Shown here piece by piece: positions 49,581 to 58,781 of a stretch of 64,000 nt of DNA (positions within the stretch are counted from its first letter, which is position 1; every line of letters starts with the position of its first letter). Both the position numbers and the translations under genes were made by a program. The DNA is taken from positions 272,501 to 336,500 of the forward strand of contig CAJNDS010002317.1 in NCBI GenBank assembly GCA_905221605.1. The letters are read 5' to 3'. This DNA comes from Symbiodinium natans. Taxonomy: Eukaryota > Sar > Dinophyceae > Suessiales > Symbiodiniaceae. The notes under the pieces were generated by a model. The model did no database searches and had not been told where the DNA came from. It saw only the letters and a list, made by a program, of their open reading frames with translations.

Positions 49581-52500
49581 GTTTAGGGTTTAGGGTTCAG
49601 GGTTTAGGGTTAGGGTTAGGGTTTAGGGTTTAGGGTTAGGGTTTAGGGTTGAGGGTTTAGGGTTCAGGGTTTAGGGTTTAGGGTTGATCCTAGGTAGGAT
49701 AAGGGGGACCCTTAAAAAGGGAACCCTTCTCTCTTAAACAGGGACCTTATTCATAAGGTCTGTATCCCCAAGGGTCCCCCTAATCCTATCCCCAAGTTGA
49801 GGATTCAAGGTTTAGGGCTAAGGTTCAGGGTTTATGGTGCAGGGCTTGAGGATGAAAAGGTCTAGAATTCTGATTTTGGGAAATAGGGTTTAGGGTTTGG
49901 GATTTAGGGCTTCAGAGCACGAGGGTTTTTGGAGTAGTATAGGGCTTAAAGGAGTTTAGGTTTTTTGGGCTGAGATTTGGGTGGATGCGTGTCCTGAATA
50001 TTGCGTTCTAGCGGCAGTCTTTGCTGACAGCTTCTTTTCTGTACCGTTCTGATCGAAGACGCATGAAATAGACAATCAGGACTCAAGGGAGCGATGCCTC
50101 AACCCTAAACCCTAAACCCTAAACGCTGATCATAAACTGCAGGGCCGGCGGCCTTCCCTTGGTGGCAGCCCGCGTTTGAGCGGAGACTGCGCCAAGTTCG
50201 TCCTTCGAAGCAGCGTGCCGCCGAGTCATCCCAGTTTGCGCGCATCCACGCGCAGTTCGGAAGATGTGCGTGTACCATAGCGTTTCACCTGGCTTCGCCG
50301 CGACGCCTTTGGTACCGACCTGCATACTTTGGGAGCCCCATGATTCCTAACAACTGGGACCTATGGACCACAAACGGTACCATACACCCTTTAGGGTGTA
50401 TGGTCCCGAAGGCCCTAAACCCTAAACCCTAAACCCGAAACCCTAAACCCTAAACCCTAAACCCTAAAAAAGCACCCTCGGTCTGCCCTTCGCCCCAACC
50501 CTAGTGGACAGCTGGTGTGGCAGTGGCTTTGTGGCAGGCCATGCATCTTTTAATCTACGAGACTGCTGGGGCTGCGGCTAGGGTTTAGGGTTTAGGGTTT
50601 AGGGTTTAAGGTTTAGGGTTTAGGGTTTAGAGTTTAGGGTTTAGGGTTTAGGGTTTAGAGTTTAGGGAATCTTGAAAGTCTTTCCGAGAGTGGTTGCCTG
50701 CAGCTCCGGGGCAGTGCTAATGTCGTCGGCTACATGCCCCCTAAATGATTATTCGCCATGGTCTAGACAGGGATGCTCTTGCATCCTCCCGCTTCCCAGC
50801 AGGGGGAGCTTGTTTGCGGCTGCTTGTGAGCCTGTGCTCGGCACAGAGAAAATCGACGGCCCGCAGGCTCACTTAAAGAACGCCGTAAACCCTGAACCCT
50901 AAACCCTAAACCCTGGACCACCCTCAGCTTTGTGCAAGCAGCCACTCTCCAAGTCACCGGCATTTTGCTTTGTGTTAAGTGCTTCAGATCAGTCTCAAGT
51001 CTCGCCCAACCGAAAGAGGATTCGCATTATGGGGTTTAGGGTTTCGGTGCTTTTGGTGAGAGTATACAGGTCTCCTTATGAGGGTTGGTGAGTGCATATG
51101 GGTCGCTTCCTGCCACCCCACTCACCACCTCACAACGCGAGGAAGAGCAACCCTGAACCTGGGGGAGACTGTCACCTTGCAAGGTGGGCATCCTTCACGC
51201 TAACCCCAAAAACCCCAAACCCTAAACCCCAAACCCCAAACCCTAAACCCTAAAACCCTAAACCCTAAACCCCTCAAAGCCCAGCAAAAGAGTACATCCC
51301 GGAGCCTTCAGAGTGGCCATGGTGGCCAGGAAGCGAAGGCGGAAGGACGGATCTTCATGTTGCTCTGGGGTTAGGGTTTAGGGTTTACGGTTTAGGGTTT
51401 AGGGTTAGGAGTGCTTGGTAGCCCAGCACCCTTTTGCCATTTTTGGGTTTCGGGCCCCTTGTATATAGCAGTAGCCGGCACCAAAACGGGTATCCTTGCC
51501 ACGGTTTGTTTTTTTAGGGTGTCAGGGTTCTTCGGGATTCTTAGGCTCTGTGACGTGCAACTGTGCTGGCAGGAGGCAGCCCTGAACGAAGATGGCACGC
51601 CGCAGGCGGAGCTCACCGCGAAGCCCCCTTTATCCCCGCGAAGCCCCCTTTATCCCTAAGTCCCTAAACCCTACTTTAAGAACCCAAAACCCTACTTTTG
51701 TGTGGTGGGCTCATGTTCTGAATCCCTCATAGGATTCTTAGACCACCTAAAAGTTTTTTGGGTTCTTCAGGATAAGTCAAAAGCCGGTGAACGGTTCTCC
51801 GCCGGCCCATGAACCTGCACCTGAAGCCCCAAAGAAAGTGGGTTTAGGGTTTAGGGTTTAGGGTTTAGGGTTTAGGGTTTAGGGTTTAGACTTTAGGCTT
51901 TAGGGTTTAGGGTGTTTCGGGCTCGGGTTGACCGCAGCTTGAGAACCCGACCTCCTGGACTTCTCAGGGTAGTTGCATGGGCCCTTCCTATTGTCCTGGG
52001 TTCTGATGCATAGGCCCTTAATTGTATGGGGTATATAAGGGGTATACAAGGCCCTAAACCCTAAACCCTTTTAAGGGCCCATAGTATAGGACCATGCAAT
52101 GACCCTAAGAGAACCTGCGACCAAACTCCACAGCGACCCGCAACCTGAGCCAAAAGAGGCCATGAACCCCCTCAAACCCCTAATCTCCAAACTCTGTTAA
52201 GACCTAAGCCCTAAACCCTAAGCCCTAAGCCCTAAACCCTAAACCCTAAACCCTAAACCCTAAACCCTAAACCTTAAACCCTAAACCCTAAACCCTAAAC
52301 CCCAAACCCTAAACCCTAAACCCTAAACCCATCCAGTGTTTTTGGGGTTCAGGAGTGGAAGCCGAACCCCGCCTTCTCTAAGAGCGGCGCGGGTCTTGGC
52401 GGGTGCTTCGCGGCTTCCGGGGGCTCCGCAGGCAGAACCCTAGACTCCAAACCCTAGATAAGCCTAGCCCTAACCCCAAAACCCCAAAACCCTAAACCCC

Positions 52501-55500
52501 AAAACCCTAAACCCCAAACCCCTAACCCCTAGCCCCTAAACCCTAGCCCTTAACCCTAAACCCTAGCCCTAAACCCTAAACCCTAAACCCTGAAACCCCC
52601 AACCCTGCTCGAAGCACCAGAGGCGCGCACCCTTTGGTTCTTGGAGGAACTCCAGGGTCTTTGCGAGCCTGAGGAGTTGCCCTTGAAAACCCTAAGCGGT
52701 TTGGTGTTTGGGGTGTAGGGTTTAGGGCCAAGTTAAGGGTTTAGGGTTTAGGGTTTAGGGTTTAGGGTTTAGGGTTTAGGGTAACCCAAGCCCCAAACCC
52801 TAAACCCTAAATCGTATGGGAACCTCATTCTTCTCCCCAAACCCTGGTTCCCAAGCAAGAAAGTGACCTGCCGTTTCCTTGGTTTTTGAGTCTCTAGGTA
52901 TGGTTTAGAGGTTTAAAGGACAGGTAGGGGTCCCTATACCCTACACCCTAGAAAGGGTGATAGGGTTTTGGGTGTAGGCCCTAAACCCTTACCCTAAACC
53001 CTAAACCCTACACCCGGGCTTAGGCTGGAAGACCGTCCAGCTTGACCTGGACGTGATGAAGGAGCCGGAGTCGCGAAAACCCTAAACCCCACACCCTAAA
53101 CTCTAAACCCGGAACGTTAGAACTGTGGATGTTCCCCCTTGTACAACAGTCCTTAATGGCGGGGATTCTAGGAAACCCTTTAATCATCCCTATTATAAGG
53201 ACTGATAGTGTAAGGGGGAACATCCCGACCTAGAACCCTAGATCCTCGAAAAGTCCTGAAATCTCTACGAAGAGAGGACCAGGCTGAAAAACAAAATCTC
53301 TGGACACCTTTCTCGCATGTCTCGCCTTTCTTGATCCGTCGACTGTACAAACATCCAGACTTTAAGGCTTGAGGTCCTAGCCCCTAATTCCCTGCCCAAA
53401 GCCCATACACTCAATTTGTTGAGTCCGAAACCCGAATCCCCCCCACCCAAACCCCCATAAACCCCAAACCCTAAACCCCGAAACCCTAAACCCCAAACCC
53501 TAAACCTTTTACCCTAAACCCTAAACCCTAGCCCTAAACCCTAAACCCCCCACCTCCTCCCGAGGAGTTTGAGCTGCAAGGCGGCCTGTTCATTGAAGAG
53601 GCGGATCCTGCCGAGGTGGCCTTGGGGTTTAGGGTTTAGGGTTTAGGGTTTGGGGTTTAGGGTTTAGGGTTTAGGGTTAGGGCTGATTGCTATACCGAAC
53701 AATCCTATTGGGGGGGGGAGGGACTTATAGCCACAGCAGGTTTATGTTCTTAAGGAGCCTAAGTAGTTCCCAGCGTGAAAATTTCCAGCATTTCCCTTCT
53801 TAAATTCCTCATGTGGTCATATCAAGATGCCCCTTTCTATTCCAGCGCGAGCCCTTACATGAAACCCTAGTCCGCCAGCCCTATGTACCTGCACAAAACT
53901 TAGAAGCAAGCCAATGCATCCAAGGACCTAACTGCCGTGCTCGTAATTTCTGGTTCTAGAAGTAACACAAGCATTAGCCTAAACCTAAACCTTGAACCCT
54001 AAACCTGTATCTTTTCTTAAACCCCAAACCCTATAACCCTAAAACTCTAGACCCTAAACGCCCTGCAACCCTGAAACCCTAAACCCTAAAACCCTAAAAC
54101 CCTGAAACCCTGAAACCCTGAAACCCGAAACCCGAAAGTATGAGGATAAATCGGTGCCCTAAACCCTAAACCCTAAACCCTAAACCCTAAACCCTAAACC
54201 CTAAACCCTAAACCCTAAACCCTAAACCCTAAACCCTAAACCCTAAACCCGAGGTCGGAGTGCAGTACTCCGCAGCCCAAGAGCCGATCCAGGCGACAAA
54301 GAGGCCCTTGGAAGCGGACGAGTTTGGGGTTGAGGGTTTAGGTAAACCCCAAGAACCCCAAAAACCCTAAAAACCCTAAACCTCATAAGTCCTAAAGCCC
54401 GTCAGGAGGCGGCTGAAGAAGCCGGTCAAGTCTGAGTCGGGCGTGCCTGCCAGGGGCCCCAAAGGGGGGAGTGTTTAGGGTTTAGGGTTTAGGGTTCAGG
54501 GTTCAGGGGTTTCGGGGCTTCTGTCATAGTGCTTTAGGTCTTTTTCGCTGTCAGGGTTCTAGTCTGTGTTGGGTTTCGGGTTTCGGCCGACATCGGGGTT
54601 TGTGGATGGTTCCGAGAGTCACTGCTTGCGATGATCGGGACAGTATGAAATCTGCTCAGTATGGAAGCTGCTCCTGCTGCCTAAACCCTGAACCCTAAAC
54701 CCTAAGCCCTCTAACCCCGGCAAACCCTTGTTGGCCATGGCTTATCTTCTCGTTCCGGTGCACCTCCCAGCCTTCAGCCTCGCGTTTCAGCAACACAAAT
54801 CTGGGCAGTTCCCCAAGCTCGGGGCGCCCTAAACCCTAAACCCTGAACCCTAAACCCCAGACCCTAAACAAACCCGAAACCGTAAACCCTAAACCCTAAA
54901 CCCTTAGATGTAAGGCCCCGAAAGATTCATCGGAGCCCAGAGAACTGACCCTATGCCTGGCTGGGGGAGTTCCTGCGCCCCCTGAACCCCAAACCCCAAC
55001 CCCAAACCCTAAACCCCAAACCCTAAACCCTAAACCCCCAAACCCCTAAACCCCTAAACCCCTAAACCCCCAAACCCCTAAACCCCTAAACCCCTAAACC
55101 CCAAACCCCAAACCCTAAACCCAAAATCTCGAAACCCCAAACCCTAAACCCTAAATCCCAAAAACGAAACCCCGGTCGCAGGACCTGTCGGCCGAGAACG
55201 AGAAGCTGCGGAAGGCCAACTGAGCCGTTTGGGGGCTTAGGGAAGCTTAGGGTTTAAGGCTTTTTGTAAGGTTTTTTGGGGCTTAGGGTTTAGGGTTGAG
55301 GGTTTCTTGGGGTTTAAGGCTTTTTGTAAGGTTTTTTGGGGCTTAGGGTTTAGGGTTGAGGGTTTCTTGGGGTTTAAGGTTGAGGGTTGTTCGGGAAGTT
55401 GAGTAGGGCTTAGGATCGCTAGTGGACATCGAGTCGTATACAGTAGGCCCGGCGGGTGTATGGCCAACCAACAACCCTGAGCCCCAAACCCAAAACCCTA

Positions 55501-56459
55501 AACCCTAAACCCTAAACCTTATACTGCCCTAAACCCTAAACCCTGAACCCTGAACCCTGAACCCTAAACGCCCTACCCTGAGCCCTGTCGGTCTGCCAGG
55601 CCCCAAGCAACAGCGCCAACTGCGCTTAGTGCTTGGGGTTTCTAGGTCAACTCAAGAGCCCGAAGCCCTAAACCCTAAACCCTAAACCCTAAACCCTAAA
55701 CCCTAAACCCTAAACCCTAAACCCTAAACCCTAAACCCTAAACCCTAAACCCTAAACCCTAAACTTGCAAAGCCCTCTCTTGGTCGTTAATCAGTGGGCA
55801 TGGCGGACTTGGTCTCGAAAATTGGGATCCCTCTTGTTCCTCTTGTTCAGGGTTTAGGGTTTAGGGCTGCAATCGCAGCCCCACATGGCCTTCAAAGGAG
55901 CTTGCAGAACTGCGCAGCAAGACCCAGTCCCAAGAGGAGGAGCTGAAAAACCCTAAACCCTAAACCCTAAACCCCAAACCCCTAACCCTAAACCCTAAAC
56001 CCTAAACCCTAAACCCTAAACCCTAAACCCTAAACCCTAAACCCTAAACCCTAAACCCTAAACCCTAAACCCTAAACCCTAAACCCTAAACCCTAAACCC
56101 TAAACACTAAACCATAAACCCTAAACCCTAAACCCTAAACCCTAAACCCTAAACCCTAAACCCTAACCCTAAACCTTTATAGGGTGTAGGGTTTATAGGG
56201 TTTCGGGTTCAGGGTTCAGGGTCTAGGGTTATCGTGTTTCGGGCGTGTATTCGGGCAAGCCAGCATAGCGAGATTTCAGAGGCGCTGACCCCCCGAAGCA
56301 CCAAAGCAACAGCCAGCCGCCTAAAACTCTGACGGTTTTTCATAGGTTATCTACAAACCCAAAACCGAGCGGCCCGCTAGAAGTCACCTCCGACAACCGT
56401 CTCGCCTGACTTCCCGAAACAGGTCGTCAGCTGACAGCAATGCCGTCTCAGATTGTTAG
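49502..56459 (+). CDS. multi-exon gene with charged, proline-rich and coiled-coil exons (gene-level entry)
   Basis: At least 15 exons are readable on the + strand and end at TAG 56457-56459. The frame is continuous in phase for the last part: 54254 (0-2), 54406 (2-1), 54771 (1-0), 54936 (0-0), 55182 (0-0), 55613 (0-0), 55898 (0-?), 56346 (0-stop). Middle exons include EYIPEPSEWPWWPGSEG, EAALNEDGTPQAELTAK and EWKPNPAFSKSG. Exons near 55182 and 55898 have leucine heptad spacing, so a coiled coil is likely. No family is recognised. Introns show the G-then-C telomere-like pattern. Confidence 0.55.
49688..49792. repeat. palindromic element family G
   Basis: TAGGTAGGATAAGGGGGACCC on the left, GGGTCCCCCTAATCCTA on the right, with inner AAGGGAACCC and GACCTTATTC blocks. 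Confidence 0.75.
50143..50265 (+). CDS. arginine/glutamine-rich exon
   Basis: Acceptor AACTGCAG, donor AAGAT|GTGCGTG, 123 nt, phase 1-1. Reads PAAFPWWQPAFERRLRQVRP then SKQRAAESSQFARIHAQFGR. Confidence 0.65.
50379..50404. repeat. perfect 12-bp inverted repeat
   Basis: ACCATACACCCT and AGGGTGTATGGT separated by TT; part of a palindromic insert at about 50330-50410. Confidence 0.8.
50800..50884 (+). CDS. exon of the second gene
   Basis: Acceptor CTTCCCAG, donor AACGCC|GTAAAC, 85 nt, phase 2-0. Reads GSLFAAACEPVLGTEKIDGP then QAHLKNA. Confidence 0.6.
51291..51338 (+). CDS. tryptophan/proline exon
   Basis: Acceptor GCAAAAG, GC donor GCGAAG|GCGG, 48 nt, phase 1-1. Reads YIPEPSEWPWWPGSE. Confidence 0.6.
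51573..51624 (+). CDS. exon of the second gene
   Basis: Acceptor TGCTGGCAG; reads EAALNEDGTPQAELTAK; the 3' border is unclear and a direct repeat (CGCGAAGCCCCCTTTATCC) follows twice. Confidence 0.55.
51771..51837 (+). CDS. proline-rich exon
   Basis: Acceptor GTTCTTCAG, donor AAGAAA|GTGGGT, 67 nt, phase 2-0. Reads ISQKPVNGSPPAHEPAPEAP then KK; TTTAGGG array follows at once. Confidence 0.65.
52110..52158 (+). CDS. exon of the second gene
   Basis: Acceptor ACCCTAAG, GC donor AAAGAG|GCCATG. Reads EPATKLHSDPQPEPKE. Confidence 0.55.
52353..52434 (+). CDS. exon of the second gene
   Basis: Acceptor GGGTTCAG. Reads EWKPNPAFSKSGAGLGGCFA then ASGGSA; an earlier GT at 52403 is an alternative donor. 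Confidence 0.55.
52621..52688 (+). CDS. acidic helical exon
   Basis: Acceptor AGCACCAG, phase 1 in. Reads ARTLWFLEELQGLCEPEELP then LK; the 3' border is unclear. Confidence 0.6.
53024..53075 (+). CDS. exon of the second gene
   Basis: Acceptor GGGCTTAG, phase 1 in. Reads WKTVQLDLDVMKEPESR. Confidence 0.55.
53127..53226. repeat. MITE-like family A copy
   Basis: GGATGTTCCCCCTTGTACAA CAGTCC...TAAGGACTGATAGTGTAAGG then GGGAACATCCC. Confidence 0.85.
53565..53615 (+). CDS. exon of the second gene
   Basis: Acceptor CTCCCGAG, donor GCCGAG|GTGGCC, 51 nt, phase 0-0. Reads EFELQGGLFIEEADPAE; C-strand before, G-strand after. Confidence 0.65.
53616..54253. other. long intron
   Basis: TTTAGGG tract to 53680, then 300 bases of unassigned unique text, then C-strand variants and a pure CCCTAAA array at about 54160-54250. 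Confidence 0.6.
54254..54321 (+). CDS. exon of the second gene
   Basis: Acceptor AACCCGAG, donor GACGA|GTTTGG, 68 nt, phase 0-2. Reads VGVQYSAAQEPIQATKRPLE then AD. Confidence 0.7.
54406..54470 (+). CDS. basic exon of the second gene
   Basis: Acceptor CCCGTCAG, donor GGGA|GTGTTT, 65 nt, phase 2-1, exactly continuing 54254. Reads RRLKKPVKSESGVPARGPKG G; a possible nuclear localisation signal, by inference. Confidence 0.7.
54771..54823 (+). CDS. exon of the second gene
   Basis: Acceptor CACCTCCCAG, GC donor CTCGGG|GCGC, 53 nt, phase 1-0. Reads FSLAFQQHKSGQFPKLG. A short MEAAPA piece at 54660 is doubtful. Confidence 0.6.
54936..54968 (+). CDS. exon of the second gene
   Basis: Acceptor ATCGGAG, donor GGGGGA|GTTCCT, 33 nt, phase 0-0. 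Reads PRELTLCLAGG. Confidence 0.5.
55182..55214 (+). CDS. coiled-coil exon
   Basis: Acceptor GGTCGCAG, GC donor CGGAAG|GCCAAC, 33 nt, phase 0-0. Reads DLSAENEKLRK, leucine-zipper-like. Confidence 0.65.
55251..55379 (+). repeat. 60-bp tandem repeat
   Basis: GGTTTAAGGCTTTTTGTAAG ... GGTTTCTTGG occurs twice identically with a third partial unit; telomere-like TTTAGGG is embedded. Confidence 0.95.
55613..55627 (+). CDS. possible micro-exon in coiled coil
   Basis: AGCAACAG acceptor, donor TTA|GTGCTT, 15 nt. Reads RQLRL, keeping leucine spacing and phase. Confidence 0.35.
55665..55765 (-). repeat. CCCTAAA array
   Basis: About 14 C-strand heptads. Confidence 0.95.
55898..55951 (+). CDS. coiled-coil exon
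   Basis: Acceptor CTTCAAAG, phase 0. Reads ELAELRSKTQSQEEELKN; the C-strand array follows immediately and the donor is unclear. Confidence 0.65.
55952..56175 (-). repeat. long CCCTAAA array
   Basis: About 28 C-strand heptads with rare point variants, the longest in this part of the window. Confidence 0.95.
56346..56459 (+). CDS. terminal exon of the second gene
   Basis: Acceptor TTTTTCATAG, phase 0, reads VIYKPKTERPARSHLRQPSR then LTSRNRSSADSNAVSDC and TAG. Basic, serine-rich tail. Confidence 0.65.
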   Translation, partial: VIYKPKTERPARSHLRQPSRLTSRNRSSADSNAVSDC

Positions 56460-56714
56460 TCTCATGTAGCAACGCCGTCTCAGATTGTTTGTGTCATGTG
56501 CGTGTCCTTGGACAGCAATAAGGCTCAGATTGTTGCGCATATGCGTTGCATGTGTGTTATGCGTGGCATGCGTGTTTGCAACATATTGGAATATAATGCG
56601 GGGTGTTGGGCTTTCGTGTTTGTTGAGTTGACGGAGGGCGCTGCAAAATGTATTCAAGGTTACTTGAAGGCTTGCGGTCGGAGATTGGGGCTCAGGCATG
56701 ACATTTGGGTTTAA
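56438..56714 (+). other. unassigned open stretch after the second gene
   Basis: A 32-bp direct repeat (CCGTCTCAGATTGTT) at 56446 and 56478, then a frame reading ILEYNAGCWAFVFVELTEGA then AKCIQGYLKACGRRLGL. Protein-like, not recognised. Confidence 0.35.
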
Positions 56715-56726
56715 GGGTTGCTTCAC

Positions 56727-56858
56727 TTGCAGTCCTTGAGCTTCGGATCCGAATTCAACCAGAGCTTGGAGAATGTGGCCTGGCCGAGCGGACTCGTGTG
56801 CCTTGAGTGTCTGCCTTTGTGCATTGCTGTGCACGCGTCGGGTCGCAGCGAGCTCTGA
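56727..56858 (+). pseudogene. fragment of an LTFG.FNQSLE leucine/FNIP-like repeat protein
   Basis: Reads LQSLSFGSEFNQSLENVAWP then SGLVCLECLPLCIAVHASGR to TGA. The LQSL.FG..FNQSLE.V..PSGL unit is a repeat I associate with large LRR/FNIP-type families in dinoflagellates. Only one good unit and a degraded second remain. Confidence 0.5.
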
Positions 56859-57000
56859 CGTCCAAAAACACTCCAAACGCCTGCCTGGCCAGAAGTACCC
56901 CTAAGCCCTGAACCCTAAACCCTAACCCTAAACCCTGAACCCTGAACCCTGAACTCTGAACCCTGAACCCTGAAACCCTATGTTGGGAAGTAATTGCAAG

Positions 57001-57074
57001 GAGTTGGCGGTTGCGGAGCTCCCTGCCTGGGCCGAGGCCCGCACGACCCGAGCAGGGCACCGGCGAGGGGGATG
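57001..57074 (+). CDS. exon
   Basis: Acceptor ATTGCAAG, donor GGATG|GTGTTT. Reads ELAVAELPAWAEARTTRAGH then RRGG; C-strand before, TTTAGGG after. Confidence 0.55.
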
Positions 57075-57375
57075 GTGTTTAGGGTTTAGGGTTTCGGGTT
57101 TGGGGTTTCGGGTTTAGGGTTTAGGGTTTTGGGTTTTGGGGTTTAGGGTTTAGTTTGGGGTGTACTCCGCGTCACAGAAGCCTTCAACCCAAAGCCCTAA
57201 GGCCTAAACTCTAAGACTAGAAGTTCGGGTCAGGGTAAGTTCAGGGTAAGTTCAGGCCATGGCTCCTAAATCCTTCAAGCCCTTAAGCCTAAATCTCTGA
57301 ACCCTAAGTCCCGAAACCCTAAACCCTAAACCCGAATTCCTAAATCCATCCTAAATCCCTAAATCCCTAAACCAG

Positions 57376-57430
57376 CCCCCTCCCCCCCCCCCCCCCCCCC
57401 CCCCCCCCCCGCCCCCCACCCCACCCCCCC
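57376..57430 (+). repeat. poly-C tract
   Basis: More than 30 cytosines with few interruptions; an assembly-sensitive homopolymer. Confidence 0.95.
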
Positions 57431-57434
57431 CAAG

Positions 57435-57494
57435 TCTTGGCCAGAGGATCAGCCCCAGAAAGCTAAGCCACGACATGCGGAACAGGGGCCAGCG
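57435..57494 (+). CDS. exon
   Basis: Acceptor CCCCAAG, donor CCAGCG|GTCTAT, 60 nt, phase 0-0. Reads SWPEDQPQKAKPRHAEQGPA, disordered in character. Confidence 0.6.
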
Positions 57495-57777
57495 GTCTAT
57501 AGGGGCTCAGGATGGTGGATCTAGTAGGCTTCGGGGACTTAGGGTATTCCGGGTTTTGGGGTTTTGGGGTTTCGGGTTTGCGTGTAGGGTTTCGGGTTTT
57601 GGGGTTTTAGGGTCCTTAGTCCCTAAACCCTAAACCCTGAGCTTTTCTCGGGTCTTAAAGCTGGAGGTATCCTGGAAGTAGAGACCCAAGGCCCACGGCA
57701 AGTCGCATCTGCAATTCTCGTGTCTCCCCCTCTCCCATAGACCCTAAACCCAAAGACCACTCGTTACTCCCACGGCC

Positions 57778-57824
57778 ATGGTTGGAAAAGGCTCGATTGT
57801 AGTGCTCAACCGCCTGACGAGCAG
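57778..57824 (+). CDS. possible exon
   Basis: MVGKGSIVVLNRLTS before donor GAGCAG|GTCAG; start unclear. Confidence 0.4.
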
Positions 57825-57935
57825 GTCAGAAACAAGCAAAGACCCCAAACCCTAAACCCTAAACCCTAAACCCTAAACCCTAAACTCTAAACCCTAAACC
57901 CTAAACCCTAAACCCTAAACCCCCAAGCTCCGCAG

Positions 57936-57974
57936 CGCGCCTCCTCGCAGTTCGGGCTGCACCCGCTGATCCTG
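57936..57974 (+). CDS. exon
   Basis: Acceptor CTCCGCAG, donor ATCCTG|GTAGGC, 39 nt, phase 0-0. Reads RASSQFGLHPLIL; C-strand array before, G-strand tracts after. Confidence 0.6.
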
Positions 57975-58289
57975 GTAGGCTGCTGGGGAGGGTCGTGCGG
58001 CAGGTTTAGGGGTTGATCCTAATGTAGGGTTTAGGGTTTAGGGTTTAGGGTTTAGGGTTTGTTTGGGCTTTAGGCTTTAGGCTTTAGAGTTTGGGGCCTA
58101 GGGTTTAGGGTTTAGGGTTCAGGGTTCAGGGTTCAGTGTTTTAAACAGGACTCCTTTTAGGGAAGATGCTCCCAAAATAGGGATCCGAATGGTGATCCTC
58201 TTTGTTCACCCGAAGCCCTAAACCCTAAAGCCCCAACAAGACGCAGGTAAAGCAAAACCCTAAACCCGGAACCCTAAACCCTAAACCCT

Positions 58290-58380
58290 ATTTGGGATTC
58301 TTTGTAAACTCCTGCAGTTGCAGGGTGATTATAGTATTAGTACAAGCATAGGGGTAATTCTTCCGACCCCTATAGTACCC
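58290..58380 (-). repeat. MITE-like family C copy, reversed and diverged
   Basis: TTCCGACCCCTATAGTACCC at its end is the reverse complement of the family C start; the other end is diverged. Confidence 0.45.
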
Positions 58381-58559
58381 CTAAACCCTAAACCTAAATC
58401 CTGCACCCTAAACCCTAAACCCTAACCCTAAACCCTAAACCCTAAACACCAAACCCTAAACCCTAAACCCTAAACCCCCTGGTCCTCGACATTGCTTGTG
58501 GCCCGACAGCCTGGTCTTGCATTCTGGTCTCGAGTCTTGATTCTTATGCAAGGGCTGTT

Positions 58560-58701
58560 CCTGGAGGTTCATGGTACCTATTAGCCACTTGTAACTGTAC
58601 CATACAACTGTACTTATAACCATAATTGCGGCACTTAAGGGGCTTCTAAGTGGGTTATAAGTGCACTTATAATTGGTTAAGAAGTACCATGAACCTCCAG
58701 G
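58560..58701. repeat. MITE-like family B copy
   Basis: CCTGGAGGTTCATGGTACCT ... GAAGTACCATGAACCTCCAG G; perfect terminal inverted repeat of about 18 bp. Confidence 0.9.
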
Positions 58702-58740
58702 TTGAGTGCCCAATTTGTTGGGTCGGTTTGACTCCGCCAG

Positions 58741-58781
58741 GCCTCTCCCGGCAGGGCTTCAAGACACCTACGCCGGTACAG
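58741..58781 (+). CDS. DEAD-box RNA helicase Q-motif exon
   Basis: Acceptor CTCCGCCAG, donor GTACAG|GTGCCC, 41 nt, phase 1-0. Reads LSRQGFKTPTPVQ, matching the DEAD-box Q motif (G-F-x-x-P-T-x-I/V-Q) that binds the adenine of ATP and normally lies just before motif I. No exon with the AxTGSGKT Walker motif was found in the remaining window, so this is either an isolated fragment or the rest lies beyond a long intron. Confidence 0.5.

Noticed and set aside
55237-55467. Minus-strand open frame of KPSTLNPKPQ repeats
   Set aside because: Telomere-like repeats and a 60-bp tandem repeat read in frame; typical artefact here.
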